This document shows, piece after piece, positions 52,408-60,713 of a stretch of DNA of 64,000 nucleotides. Within the stretch, counting starts at the first letter, position 1, and each line of letters opens with the position of its first letter. The notes beneath the pieces were generated by a model. The model saw only the letters and a list, made by a program, of their open reading frames with translations. It was not told the origin of the DNA and made no database searches. Source of the stretch: Micromonospora_E sp048060115 (GTDB lineage: Bacteria; Actinomycetota; Actinomycetes; Mycobacteriales; Micromonosporaceae); the NCBI RefSeq assembly GCF_048060115.1, contig NZ_JBHMIM010000037.1:11331-75330 (forward strand), read 5' to 3'. The position numbers and the translations under genes are program-made.

Positions 52408-52818
52408 GACTTCCTCCACGTTGTCTTCGCTGGGGATCACATGTTCGTCTGACCGTCGCTTCATATTTGCGGCTTATGTTCTGCGATCGACCGCAGGCGC
52501 TGCGCCTTCGGCGGGTACCCCGTGTGCACTGGTTGGAGAGCTCGACGTGTCGGCTACCGACCCCCTTGGCAGATCGGGGCTGACCGTGCCCTGGAGTTGC
52601 AGGGTGTCGAGCGCTATGGATGTCAGTCAACACCACCGAACCCTAAACCGCAATACTGCAAAAACAGGGTTTCGGAACATGGTGTGCGGATCATGTCCTC
52701 GTGACAAGGGATGTGATGCTCGTATACCGTGGCGAACGGGCTTCGGCGTAGATCGTCTAGGTTGGACCGTGGTAAGGGCTTCATGTGGAACGACTAAGCT
52801 GCAGGGTGGGAGGGGTGA
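52408..52818. other. 411-bp gap upstream of the XRE regulator
   Basis: No convincing ORF. The centre (52620-52680) is unusually AT-rich and contains CCGAACCCT (52636-52644) and AGGGTTTCGG (52666-52675), an inverted repeat with one bulged base around an A-rich loop. It may serve as a regulator binding site or as a terminator/promoter region for the flanking divergent genes. Confidence 0.4.
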
Positions 52819-53727
52819 ATGCCTGCAAGGAGGAACGTCGCCGGGCCTGACGGCTCAGGCTCGATGGCCGCGCGCAGGAGGCTCGGACGCCTGCTGACTG
52901 AGCTGCGCGAAGCCAAGGCCATCACACAGGAGGCAGCGGCCGAGTACATCGAGCGGGTGCCCTCGACCCTCTACCGGATGGAGACCGGCAAGCCTGGGGT
53001 CCGCATCCGGATCAAGCAGGACATTCACGGCCTATGCGAGCTGTACGAGGTCGACGCACCTACCCGCGAGGCGCTGGTGCAACTTGCCGAGACGACCAAG
53101 ATCAAGGGTTGGTACCAGCCCTACCACGACCTGCTGGTGCAGACGAACTTTGACTCGTACATCGGTCTGGAGCAGGACGCGAGCGAGATCGACACCTTCG
53201 AGTCGCAGCTCGTGCCCGGCCTGTTGCAGACTGAGCGGTACGCTCGCGCGCTGGTCAGCGTCCCGGACAACCGGGAGCGCGACGCCGACGAGGTCGAGCG
53301 ACGGGTCCGGATGCGGCTACGCCGACAGGAGATTCTCACCCGCACGGACCCTGTTCGGTTGGACGCCGTGTTGAGTGAAGCGGTGCTTCGGCAGGTGGTG
53401 GGTGGGCCTGCGGTGATGATCGAACAGCTTCGGCACCTTGCGACCAGCAGCGAGCGGCCGAACATCACGCTGCGTGTGCTGCCCTTCGCGGCCGGACTCC
53501 ACGACGGATTGGTGTCCGGCAGCTTCGTGATCCTGCGGTTCCCCGACGACATCGAGTCACCGGTGGTGTACTCAGACGTCCTGTTGGGAGGTCTCTGGTT
53601 CGAGGCGCCGAGCGAGGTTGCCCGGTTCGGTCGAGCGTTGACCAGCATCAGCGAGAGTGCCCTGGATCAACCCGCGTCCAGGGACATGATTGAGCAGACA
53701 GCTAAGGAGCTGACCGGAGATGTATGA
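52819..53727 (+). CDS. XRE-family HTH regulator with DUF5753 (WhiJ/Scr1-type)
   Basis: DNA-binding regulator of 302 residues. The helix-turn-helix (about 20-75: RRRLGRLLTELREAKAITQE, YIERVPSTLYRMETGKPGVR) is joined to a DUF5753 effector domain. That domain includes VQTNFDSYIGLEQDASEIDT, PGLLQTERYARALV, ITLRVLPFAAGLHDGLVSGS, FVILRFPDDIESPVVYSD and a C-terminal helix. These proteins act together with small DUF397 proteins encoded next door, regulating development or acting antitoxin-like in Streptomyces. ATG 52819 has GGGAGGGG 4 bp upstream. It overlaps the first DUF397 gene by 8 bp. Confidence 0.92.
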   Translation: MPARRNVAGPDGSGSMAARRRLGRLLTELREAKAITQEAAAEYIERVPSTLYRMETGKPGVRIRIKQDIHGLCELYEVDAPTREALVQLAETTKIKGWYQPYHDLLVQTNFDSYIGLEQDASEIDTFESQLVPGLLQTERYARALVSVPDNRERDADEVERRVRMRLRRQEILTRTDPVRLDAVLSEAVLRQVVGGPAVMIEQLRHLATSSERPNITLRVLPFAAGLHDGLVSGSFVILRFPDDIESPVVYSDVLLGGLWFEAPSEVARFGRALTSISESALDQPASRDMIEQTAKELTGDV

Positions 53728-53935
53728 CCTGACCGGAGCGGTGTGGCGCAAGTCTATCCGCAGCAACAACAGCAACAACTGCGTCGAGGTCGCGACCGAC
53801 GTGCCGAGCTACGACGGGGTTGTCGCCGTACGCGACAGCAAGGAGCAGAACGGTCCGGTGCTGATCTTCGACCGTGATGGATGGAAGGCGTTCCTCGTCG
53901 GCGCTCATACGGGCCGCTTCGACCTCCAGCCGTGA
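53720..53935 (+). CDS. DUF397 protein 1
   Basis: A 71-residue member of the actinobacterial DUF397 family. Hallmarks are WRKSIRSNNSNNCVEVATDV, VVAVRDSKEQNGPVLIFDRD and GWKAFLVGAHTGRFD. The Cys in the NNCVEV turn and the VRDSK strand are the family signature. It is translationally coupled to the XRE/DUF5753 gene and overlaps the next DUF397 gene (GTGA). It is thought to be the partner of the upstream regulator. It is the most divergent of the three copies here. Confidence 0.92.
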   Translation: MYDLTGAVWRKSIRSNNSNNCVEVATDVPSYDGVVAVRDSKEQNGPVLIFDRDGWKAFLVGAHTGRFDLQP

Positions 53936-54168
53936 CAATGACCGGTCTACCGGCAGCTTCCATCTCCGCGATACCTGTTTGCTCGGCAGGCGACCCGACC
54001 GAACCGCTGCGGTGGTGCAAGAGCAGCCGCAGCAACGCCAACGGGAACTGCGTCGAGGCCGCGTCGGCCGGTGAGGTGGTCGCGGTCCGCGACTCCACCG
54101 ATCCGACTGGCCCGGTGCTCGCCTTCCCCGCCGCCATTTGGCGATCCTTCGTGGATAGCTTGCGCTAG
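53932..54168 (+). CDS. DUF397 protein 2
   Basis: A 78-residue DUF397 protein from GTG 53932, which overlaps the previous stop. An N-terminal extension of about 22 residues (MTGLPAASISAIPVCSAGD) precedes the core EPLRWCKSSRSNANGNCVEA, EVVAVRDSTDPTGPVLAFPA and IWRSFVDSLR. The usual Arg in W-R-K-S-S is Cys here. Its core is almost identical in DNA to DUF397 gene 3, indicating recent duplication. Confidence 0.9.
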   Translation: MTMTGLPAASISAIPVCSAGDPTEPLRWCKSSRSNANGNCVEAASAGEVVAVRDSTDPTGPVLAFPAAIWRSFVDSLR

Positions 54169-54453
54169 CTGACGCTACCCGGCCAGGTCACCTCGCCGGA
54201 TTGGGGCAGCGCGAGCCGCATGATTCGTTGTCGTATCGGTCCGTGACCACGTCGCGTCCGTAGCCGTGTCGATAATGATCAACGAGCGCTTCACTGCGCG
54301 GGACTTGACGGCGTACGCCTTCGGCCGCCCATACCGCAGACTGACATAGCCGCCTCGGTCGTTTGTCGGCGCTACGTCGAGGACCCGGCGTGAAGTGCTA
54401 GCCAACCTGGTAGCGGAAGGGTTGAACAGATCGTTACCGAATAGGGGTGTGCC

Positions 54454-54639
54454 GTGGAGTCGACTCCAACCGAGCTGCGCTGGCGCAAGAGCAGCCGCAG
54501 CAACGCCAACGGTGACTGTGTCGAGGTCGCCCCGGCCTGCGGGGTGGTTGCGGTCCGCGACTCCACCGACCCGACCGGTCCACGACTGGCCTTCCCCGCC
54601 ACCGCCTGGCGCTCCTTCGTGGACGGCCTGCGCGGCTGA
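54454..54639 (+). CDS. DUF397 protein 3
   Basis: A 61-residue DUF397 protein, the compact family form: ELRWRKSSRSNANGDCVEVA, GVVAVRDSTDPTGPRLAFPA, WRSFVDGLRG. It is separated from copy 2 by 285 bp of non-coding sequence, so it probably has its own promoter (AT-richer stretch near 54420-54445). The core DNA (about 54478-54580) repeats the segment at 54000-54105 of copy 2 nearly base for base. The GTG start lacks a strong ribosome site. Confidence 0.87.
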   Translation: MESTPTELRWRKSSRSNANGDCVEVAPACGVVAVRDSTDPTGPRLAFPATAWRSFVDGLRG

Positions 54640-54704
54640 CGCTACGCGGCAGGGTGCTTCAGGAATCATCGGCCTGGTGGCGGCCGGCCAGAAGCTGAAC
54701 TCTG

Positions 54705-54758
54705 TTTCATCGTGATCCCCCTGAGGGATTTTGATCCCGCAGGGGGATCACGATGAAA
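54705..54758. repeat. 19-bp perfect inverted repeat (hairpin/terminator or mobile remnant)
   Basis: Arms 54705-54723 and 54740-54758 (TTTCATCGTGATCCCCCTG and its reverse complement) surround 16 nt that themselves contain GGGAT...ATCCC. It separates the DUF397 genes from a truncated PadR gene. The symmetric A/T flanks (TTTCAT, ATGAAA) would permit bidirectional termination. Confidence 0.7.
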
Positions 54759-54779
54759 AGGTGTCACCCCCGTAGGTCC

Positions 54780-55022
54780 GGGCGATCTCCTCACCAAACG
54801 GACGAATCCTGATCCGGTCTCCCGATCGAGGAGGGGACGCTCTACCCACTGCTGCGGCGGCTGGAGAGTCAGGGCGTCCTGGTCAGCGAGTGGCGTACCG
54901 AAGGGCAGCCACGCCGCTACTACCGCCTGAGCGCCGCCGGTGAAGAACTGTACGTCCGGCTCAAGGACTCGTGGTACGGGATGAACGAGGCCATGGGCCG
55001 ACTGCTGAAGGGGGACAGGTAG
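54780..55022 (+). pseudogene. PadR-family regulator, 5'-truncated and frameshifted
   Basis: The open part from 54813 reads SGLPIEEGTLYPLLRRLESQ, VLVSEWRTEGQPRRYYRLSA and AGEELYVRLKDSWYGMNEAM, the C-terminal two thirds of a PadR winged helix. The residues that should precede it (DLLTKRTNPD) lie in another frame, and a TGA at 54810 blocks the PadR frame. A single missing base near 54812 explains this. The first helix of the domain is absent altogether, replaced by the hairpin region. Its stop directly abuts the next ATG (TAGATG). Confidence 0.75.
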
Positions 55023-55913
55023 ATGCTGACCACTGAGGAACTGATCGATGCGTACGTCGTCGACGTGGCGCGGTTGCTGCCGCGCCGGCAGCGTAAGGAT
55101 GTGGCTCTCGAACTGACGACGCTGCTGCGCGACGAACTGGCCGACAGCGACGATCCGGTGGCCCGGCTGCGGGCCTTCGGTCGCCCCGCCGAGGTGGCTG
55201 CCAGGTACGGGCAGCCGCCGATCGTCGTCGACCAGGCCGACACGCGCCGGTTCGTGCGGCTCAGCGTCGCTGGCGTACTGGTGATCTGGCTGCTCGGCGC
55301 GGTGTCCGCGACCGGTGTCGTCGACTGGTATTGGATGTACGGTCTGCCGGCGCTCTGGCGGCCCGGATTCCTCGTCGTGGCGTTCGGCCTCGGCGGCTCG
55401 GCGCGGCGTCGGTGGCCGGACCGCTTCGCCTGGCGGCCGCGCAGATCGACCGCCGGCCGGGTCGTCCGGTCCGGCCGGATCGCCGCTTTCGCCTTCTACG
55501 TCGCTGGTACGGTCGTGCTGGTCAACGCGGCCTGGCTGCTGGATCAGCTCGGGGCCGCGCCGCAGGCCGTGCAGGCCCTCACCTTCACCCGTGAGTTCGC
55601 CCAGTTCCGTGGCCCACTCGTGCTCGCCCTGCTGATCGCCACACTGGTGCATCATCTCGTGGTCACCGTTCACGGGCGGTGGCGGCCGGTCACCCGTACC
55701 GTCGGGATGCTCCTCGGACTGGCCATCTGCGCCGTGCTGACCTGGGTGCTGTTCGCCGGGCCCGTCTACCTGAGCCCGGAAGCCGACCGTACCGCCAAGT
55801 TCTGGGTCGCCGTCATCGTCGCCGTGAGCCTCGTCGACCTGCTGATCGAGGCCGGGCGTCTGCTCCAGCACCGGGTCGCCAGCCCGATGGCGCCGTCGCT
55901 GGGCTCGCTCTAG
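55023..55913 (+). CDS. HAAS-domain-like membrane protein, PadR partner
   Basis: A 296-residue protein. The first 65 residues resemble the HAAS/permease-prefix domain (LIDAYVVDVARLLPRRQRKD, LELTTLLRDELAD, ARLRAFGRPAEVAARYGQP), followed by about six hydrophobic helices from residue 78 to 285. Such genes typically follow padR, as here, where start and stop codons are adjacent. The membrane part has no recognised family, and transport or signalling is unproven. Loss of PadR may leave the gene constitutive. Confidence 0.75.
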   Translation: MLTTEELIDAYVVDVARLLPRRQRKDVALELTTLLRDELADSDDPVARLRAFGRPAEVAARYGQPPIVVDQADTRRFVRLSVAGVLVIWLLGAVSATGVVDWYWMYGLPALWRPGFLVVAFGLGGSARRRWPDRFAWRPRRSTAGRVVRSGRIAAFAFYVAGTVVLVNAAWLLDQLGAAPQAVQALTFTREFAQFRGPLVLALLIATLVHHLVVTVHGRWRPVTRTVGMLLGLAICAVLTWVLFAGPVYLSPEADRTAKFWVAVIVAVSLVDLLIEAGRLLQHRVASPMAPSLGSL

Positions 55914-55971
55914 GCGAAGCCCGCAGCAGGGGTAGGTGCGGTGCAAGTGGCCTGCGGATGCCCCGGAGCGT

Positions 55972-56790
55972 TCAGCGTCCGCTGCGGACGTAGGCGCGGA
56001 ACGACAGCGGAACGAAGATCACCAGCAGGGCGGCCGTCCAGAGCAGGACGGCGGTCATCGGATTCGCGAGTGGCCAGGCCACGTTTCCCGAGGGGACGCC
56101 CGGGTTGCCGAACAGCTCCCGTAAGGCGATGGTGAGCGCGCTCACCGGGTTCCAGTCCGCCAGGAAGCGCAACCAGCCTGGCATGTCGTCGGTTGGGACA
56201 AAAGCGTTCGACAGCATCGTGACCGGCAGGCCAAGCGGCACCGCCGCGTCGGCGACCTGGTCGTTCTTGACCGTTAGGCCGACATAGACGCCCACCCAGC
56301 TCAGCGCATAGCGCAGCACGATGATCAGCAGGAGAGCCTGAGTCGTGGGGATCAGGCCGCCGTGTGGCTGCCAGCCCACCAGCAGGCCGGTACCCACCAT
56401 GATGGCCAGTATCAGCAGGCCGGTCAGCACGTCGGCGCCGGTTTGCCCGATCGGCACCGCCAGGCGTGCCATCGGCATGGAGCGGAATCGGTCCATCACG
56501 CCGCGGGCGGCGTCGCTGGCCGTCCGCGTCATGACCCCCAACCATGCGGAGAAGGTCACCATCGCGAACAGGCCGGGCATGAGGTACTCGCGGTAGTCGC
56601 CGCCACCCGGCACCTGGATCGCGCTGCCGAGGACGTAGCCGAACAGCACCACCATCACGGCGGGGAAGACCAGCGCGGCGATGATCTGGCCGGGCTCCTG
56701 CCGTAGCCGTCCGAACTCGCGGCCGATCAGGGTCAGCCCGTCGGCGAGCGTCCAGCCCAGGCGACCCAGCGGTGAGGTGGTGGCGGTCAT
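55972..56790 (-). CDS. ABC-2 type exporter permease (DrrB-like)
   Basis: A 272-residue permease of a drug/antibiotic-type exporter. Six helices fit the ABC-2 family. It has LTLIGREFGRLRQEPGQIIA at the N-terminus, FPAVMVVLFGYVLGSAIQVP, YLMPGLFAMVTFSAWLGVMT and DRFRSMPMARLAVPIGQTGA, all typical of daunorubicin-resistance DrrB relatives. ATG 56790 overlaps the ATPase stop (ATGA). Substrate unknown; no biosynthetic genes are adjacent. Confidence 0.92.
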   Translation of the reverse strand: MTATTSPLGRLGWTLADGLTLIGREFGRLRQEPGQIIAALVFPAVMVVLFGYVLGSAIQVPGGGDYREYLMPGLFAMVTFSAWLGVMTRTASDAARGVMDRFRSMPMARLAVPIGQTGADVLTGLLILAIMVGTGLLVGWQPHGGLIPTTQALLLIIVLRYALSWVGVYVGLTVKNDQVADAAVPLGLPVTMLSNAFVPTDDMPGWLRFLADWNPVSALTIALRELFGNPGVPSGNVAWPLANPMTAVLLWTAALLVIFVPLSFRAYVRSGR

Positions 56791-57764
56791 CGGACGGGCT
56801 CCTTGTGGTCGGTGAGGCGCAGGAACACCTCGTCGAGGGTGGGGCGGCGCAGGCTCACGTCGGCGGCGGCGACTCCGGCGTGGTCGAGCTCGCGCACGAT
56901 GTCGGCGAGGCGCAGTCCGGTGGCGGGCAGCGCGATGCTGAGCCGGTCGGCTCCGGTCGCCGTGGCTTCGGCGCCGGTCAGGATGGTCAGGACCGTCACC
57001 GCCGCAGGTAACGCTGCGGGGTCTTCGACGGTGACGTCGAGGTGGTCCCCGATCGTGGCCTTCAGCTCGTCCGGCGCGCCGGTGGCGATCACCTGTCCGT
57101 GGTCGATGACGGCGATGTCGTCGGCCAGCCGATCGGCCTCGTCCAGATATTGGGTAGTGAGCAGCACCGTGGTGCCATCGGCCACCAGTTCGCGGATGCT
57201 GTCCCAGATCTCGACACGGCTACGTGGATCCAGGCCGGTGGTCGGCTCGTCCAGAAAGAGCACCTCCGGGCGCCGGATGATGCTGGTGATCAAGTCGAGT
57301 CGCCGGCGCATGCCACCGGAGTAGCCGGCGACCAGGCGGTCGGCGGCGTGCGTCAGGCCGAAGCGGCCGAGCAGCTCGTCGGCCCGCCGGTGCGCCTCGC
57401 GGCGGGACAGGTGGTATAGGCGCCCGAACATGCGCAGGTTGCCACGGCCGGTGAGCCTTTCGTCCACGGCGGCGTACTGGCCCGCGAGTCCGATCCGCTC
57501 GCGTACCTTGCTGGCCTCGCGGACGACGTCGTATCCGGCGATGCGGGCGTGTCCGGCATCGGGATCGGACAAGGTCGCCAGGATACGTACCGCGGTCGTC
57601 TTCCCGGACCCGTTGGGTCCCAGTACGCCGCAGACCGTTCCCCTCGGAACGGCCAGGTCCAGCCCGCGCAACGCGGGGATGGCGCCGAACGATTTGTGCA
57701 GCCCGTCGGCGACCACGATCGGGTCCGCCCCGATCCCCTTACTGGGTACGTTGTACGCGGTCAT
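56787..57764 (-). CDS. ABC exporter ATPase (DrrA-like)
   Basis: ATPase of about 325 residues. It shows Walker A LGPNGSGKTTAVRILATLSD, Q-loop GLAGQYAAVDERLTGRGNLR, signature YSGGMRRRLDLITSI, Walker B VLFLDEPTTGLDPRSRVEIW and switch TQYLDEADRLAD, plus the DrrA-type C-terminal domain ending LRRPTLDEVFLRLTDHK. ATG 57764 is preferred; GTG 57773 is possible. One of two TetR-operator-like sites lies inside its first codons and the other just upstream. Forms an export pump with the downstream permease. Confidence 0.93.
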   Translation of the reverse strand: MTAYNVPSKGIGADPIVVADGLHKSFGAIPALRGLDLAVPRGTVCGVLGPNGSGKTTAVRILATLSDPDAGHARIAGYDVVREASKVRERIGLAGQYAAVDERLTGRGNLRMFGRLYHLSRREAHRRADELLGRFGLTHAADRLVAGYSGGMRRRLDLITSIIRRPEVLFLDEPTTGLDPRSRVEIWDSIRELVADGTTVLLTTQYLDEADRLADDIAVIDHGQVIATGAPDELKATIGDHLDVTVEDPAALPAAVTVLTILTGAEATATGADRLSIALPATGLRLADIVRELDHAGVAAADVSLRRPTLDEVFLRLTDHKEPVR

Positions 57765-57799
57765 GGTGGCCACTCTAGGAGACTGGGTACTATGTACGC
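57741..57799. promoter_or_regulatory. Two TetR-operator-like sites between drrA-like and tetR-like genes
   Basis: ACTGGGTACGTTGTACGC (57741-57758) and ACTGGGTACTATGTACGC (57782-57799) are the same 18-mer except for the three central bases, with a GTAC-N3-GTAC core. They lie 41 bp apart (about four helical turns) across the divergent start region. Control of both transcripts by the adjacent TetR protein is a strong positional inference. Confidence 0.65.
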
Positions 57800-57817
57800 A
57801 ACCAGGAGGGTGGAGCG

Positions 57818-58576
57818 GTGGCCGACGCCGAGTACGTGAACATCTGGATGCGACCCGAGCGTCCGGCCTATGGGCCGAAGCCGGTCTACAGCCGCGTGCA
57901 GATAACCGAGGCGGCGATCCGGATCGCCGATGCCGAAGGGCTGGAGGCCGCCACCATGCGACGGATCGCCGCTGAGATCGGCGGCGGCGCGATGTCCATC
58001 TACCGGTACGTCCCGAGCCGAGACGACCTTGTCGAGCTCATGGCCGACCAGGTGATGGGCGAGATCGACATCGCGGGGATGCCCTCCGACGACTGGCGCA
58101 CGGATCTGACGCGCTACGCCGACGGGCTTCGGGCCATGTGGCTGAGCCATCCCTGGATGGCCACCGTGCAGCGGTCACTGCCCAGCTTCGGCCCCAACCA
58201 GCTGCTCCTGATCGAACGACTGATGGGAGTGCTCGACGCCTTCATCTCCATCGACGAGAACCTTGGCCTCATAGCCATGCTGAGTGGCTACATCGAGGGC
58301 ACTGTCCGCGAGGAGATCAGCTCGGCCAAGGAGCTGCGCCGCAGTGGGTTAAGCGAGTCGGAGTGGATGGCGCGGAGTCACCCGTACGTCGACCAGCTGG
58401 TGAAAAGTGGCGAGTACCCGATCTTCACCAGGATCGTGATGCAGGCGCGCCAGCCACACCTGAGCCGCGACGACCAGTTTCGGGCCGGACTCCAGCGGGT
58501 CCTCGACTGTATCGCCGCAGCCCTTCCATCAAGGGCCGACTCCGTGCCGCCAGGTGAACCGCAGTCGTCGCGGTAG
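57818..58576 (+). CDS. TetR-family transcriptional regulator
   Basis: A 252-residue repressor. The helix-turn-helix (about 28-75: SRVQITEAAIRIADAEGLEA, TMRRIAAEIGGGAMSIYRYV, SRDDLVELMADQVMGEI) is followed by a TetR_C-like helical ligand domain (WRTDLTRYADGLRAMWLSHP, GYIEGTVREEISSAKEL). The 25-residue lead before the domain is longer than usual. GTG start with AGGAGGGTGGAG upstream. Divergent from an exporter, it likely derepresses the pump when the exported compound binds. Confidence 0.93.
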   Translation: MADAEYVNIWMRPERPAYGPKPVYSRVQITEAAIRIADAEGLEAATMRRIAAEIGGGAMSIYRYVPSRDDLVELMADQVMGEIDIAGMPSDDWRTDLTRYADGLRAMWLSHPWMATVQRSLPSFGPNQLLLIERLMGVLDAFISIDENLGLIAMLSGYIEGTVREEISSAKELRRSGLSESEWMARSHPYVDQLVKSGEYPIFTRIVMQARQPHLSRDDQFRAGLQRVLDCIAAALPSRADSVPPGEPQSSR

Positions 58577-58656
58577 GGCACAACGGGCAGCGGGTAGTCG
58601 TACCGGATTGCTATCGTGCCGGGTCCGCCGCCCACGCCGCCCTCGGAGCGCCTTCG

Positions 58657-59580
58657 ATGACCATCAACGAGCACATCGCCCACTTCGCCGGCCTGCCGGT
58701 GGTCGCCTTCGATCCACAGACCGCCCCGGAGCACGCCGGAGCGCCGGTCGCCTGGCGGTTGCACGTCGACGACGACCAGCCTGATGATGCCTTCGCCCAA
58801 CTGGTCACCACCTGGTTGGACACTGTCGACCCGGCGAGCGTCCAGGCGTTGGTCGTCGGTGACTGGGGAAATGCCTGGGACCGGGCGTTTCCGGCGCAGG
58901 TGCTGGTCGACGCCGCGCCCCGGCTGACGAACCTGCGGGCCGTGTTCCTCGGCGAGATGACCTTCGACGAGTGCGAGATTTCCTGGATCCTGCAGCCCGA
59001 CATCACCCCGCTGCTGGCCGCGTACCCGGCGCTGGAGGTGCTGCGGGTACGCGGCGCGATGTCGCTGGAGTTGCAGGCCGTCCAGCACGCCGGGCTGCGT
59101 GAGCTCGCCATCGAATCCGGTGGGCTGCCGGCCAGCATCACCCGCGCCATCGTCGCCAGCGACCTGCCGAACTGCGCCCACCTCGAACTGTGGCTCGGCA
59201 CCGAGGACTACGGGCGCGACACAGGCGTCGACGACCTCGCGCCGATCCTCGACGGCACCCGGCTGCCCGCCCTGCGTACCCTCGGGTTGCGAAACGCCGA
59301 GATCGCCGACGCGGTCGCCGCGGCCCTGGCCACGGCGGCGGTCGTGCCCAGACTGGACACTGTCGACCTGTCGCTGGGCACCCTCGGCGACGACGGCGCC
59401 ACCACGCTGCTCGACGGCCAGCCGTTGACCCACCTGCGCCGGCTCGACCTGCACCGGCACTACCTGTCCGACGAGATGATGGCCCGGCTGCCGGCCGCGT
59501 GGCCCGGCGTCGACGTCGACGTCACCGATCAGCAGGAGGAGGATGAGCACAGGGGCCGGTACGTGGCAGTCGGCGAATGA
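58657..59580 (+). CDS. STM4015 family protein (leucine-rich-repeat-like)
   Basis: First gene of a five-gene cassette. The 307 residues begin MTINEHIAHFAGLPVVAFDP, with WRLHVDDDQPDDAFAQLVTTWLDTVDP, then LRR-like units: APRLTNLRAVFLGEMTFDEC, YPALEVLRVRGAMSLE, AGLRELAIESGG, CAHLELWLG, LPALRTLGLRNAEIADA, LTHLRRLDLHRHYLSDEMMARL. The Leu spacing suggests a short curved repeat scaffold for protein-protein contact. No catalytic motif is seen. I recognise the family by its conserved order beside STM4014-4011; its function is, to my knowledge, unknown. STM4014 starts 20 bp later. Confidence 0.82.
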   Translation: MTINEHIAHFAGLPVVAFDPQTAPEHAGAPVAWRLHVDDDQPDDAFAQLVTTWLDTVDPASVQALVVGDWGNAWDRAFPAQVLVDAAPRLTNLRAVFLGEMTFDECEISWILQPDITPLLAAYPALEVLRVRGAMSLELQAVQHAGLRELAIESGGLPASITRAIVASDLPNCAHLELWLGTEDYGRDTGVDDLAPILDGTRLPALRTLGLRNAEIADAVAAALATAAVVPRLDTVDLSLGTLGDDGATTLLDGQPLTHLRRLDLHRHYLSDEMMARLPAAWPGVDVDVTDQQEEDEHRGRYVAVGE

Positions 59581-59600
59581 CCGGTTGTTAACCTCCCCCG

Positions 59601-60713
59601 ATGAGCCACACCGTGCCGCTGGTGGTGGTCGGCAACCCGGACAACCGGCGGGTCGGCTCGTTCCGGGCCGCCGTGCACGCCGCTGGCCTGCGGGTACAGG
59701 TGCTGCCGTGGCGGGAGTTGGCCGCCGGCGACGTCAGCCTGCCCGATCGCGCGCAGGTGCGCATCGACTCACCTGGTGAGGACGCCGAGGTCGACCGGCT
59801 GCTGCGCGGTGCGGACCGCCCGTTGGCCCACGGCGAGATCAGTGGCGGTGCCGCCTGGTACGCCGGGCTGCTCGCCGCGCTCGCCCGGCTGACCGTCGCC
59901 GCGCAGCGGGCCGGAGCCACCCTGCTCAACGACCCCGCCGACATCGCCACGATGTTCGACAAGGGTGCCTGTCAGCGGCGGCTGGCGCAGGCCGGGGTGG
60001 CGCAACCGGCCGCGCTGGACGACGCGCCGGCCGACTGGGCGGCGCTGCGGACCGCGCTGGCCGCCGCCGGCTGGGCGCGGGTCTTCGTCAAACCGGTACA
60101 CGGCTCGTCTGCCTCCGGCGTGCTGGCCCTGCACCTGGCCGGTGACCGGGTGCAGGCGGTCACCTCGGTCGAGGCGGCCGACGATGGACGGCTATACAAC
60201 TCGCTGCGGCTGCGGGCCTACCGCACCGAACGCGAGGTGGCGTCTATCGTGGACCGGTTGGCGCCGGACGGGTTGCTGGTGCAGCGTTGGTTTCCCAAGG
60301 CCGGGCTGCACGGGCGGGTCTTCGACCTGCGGGTGCTGGTGATCGCCGGTCAGCCCGGCCATGTGGTGATCCGCAGCAGCGACGGGCCGGTGACCAACCT
60401 GCACCTGGGCAACCGGCGCGGCGACCCGGCGGCGGTACGCGCCGTGCTCGGCCCGCAGCGCTGGCCGGCGGCGCTCGCCGAATGCGTGGGCGCGGCCCGC
60501 TGCTTCACCGGCAGCCTGCACGTCGGAGTGGACCTGATGATCGCAAGTGACTGGCGGCGGCACGCCGTGGCGGAGGTCAACGCCTTCGGGGACCTGCTTC
60601 CCGGGGTGTGCGACGACGCCGGGCGGGACAGCTACGCTGCCCAACTGCACGCCCTGCGTACCGGCCGGTTCACCGCCTGGCGGGCCGCCGCCGCAATGGA
60701 GAGGTCGGCATGA
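59601..60713 (+). CDS. STM4014 family protein, ATP-grasp-like
   Basis: A 370-residue protein with the architecture of an ATP-grasp ligase. An N-terminal Rossmann-like part contains PLVVVGNPDNRRVGSFRAAV. ATP-binding strands follow: WARVFVKPVHGSSASGVLAL (Lys plus a flexible Gly/Ser loop), LLVQRWFPKAGLHGRVFDLR, LRVLVIAG. The metal site is GVDLMIASDWRRHAVAEVNA followed by FGDLLPG, with the E-x-N typical of RimK/glutathione-synthetase relatives. It would join a carboxylate to an amine or other nucleophile via acyl-phosphate; substrates are unknown. The stop overlaps the next start (ATGA). Confidence 0.82.
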   Translation: MSHTVPLVVVGNPDNRRVGSFRAAVHAAGLRVQVLPWRELAAGDVSLPDRAQVRIDSPGEDAEVDRLLRGADRPLAHGEISGGAAWYAGLLAALARLTVAAQRAGATLLNDPADIATMFDKGACQRRLAQAGVAQPAALDDAPADWAALRTALAAAGWARVFVKPVHGSSASGVLALHLAGDRVQAVTSVEAADDGRLYNSLRLRAYRTEREVASIVDRLAPDGLLVQRWFPKAGLHGRVFDLRVLVIAGQPGHVVIRSSDGPVTNLHLGNRRGDPAAVRAVLGPQRWPAALAECVGAARCFTGSLHVGVDLMIASDWRRHAVAEVNAFGDLLPGVCDDAGRDSYAAQLHALRTGRFTAWRAAAAMERSA

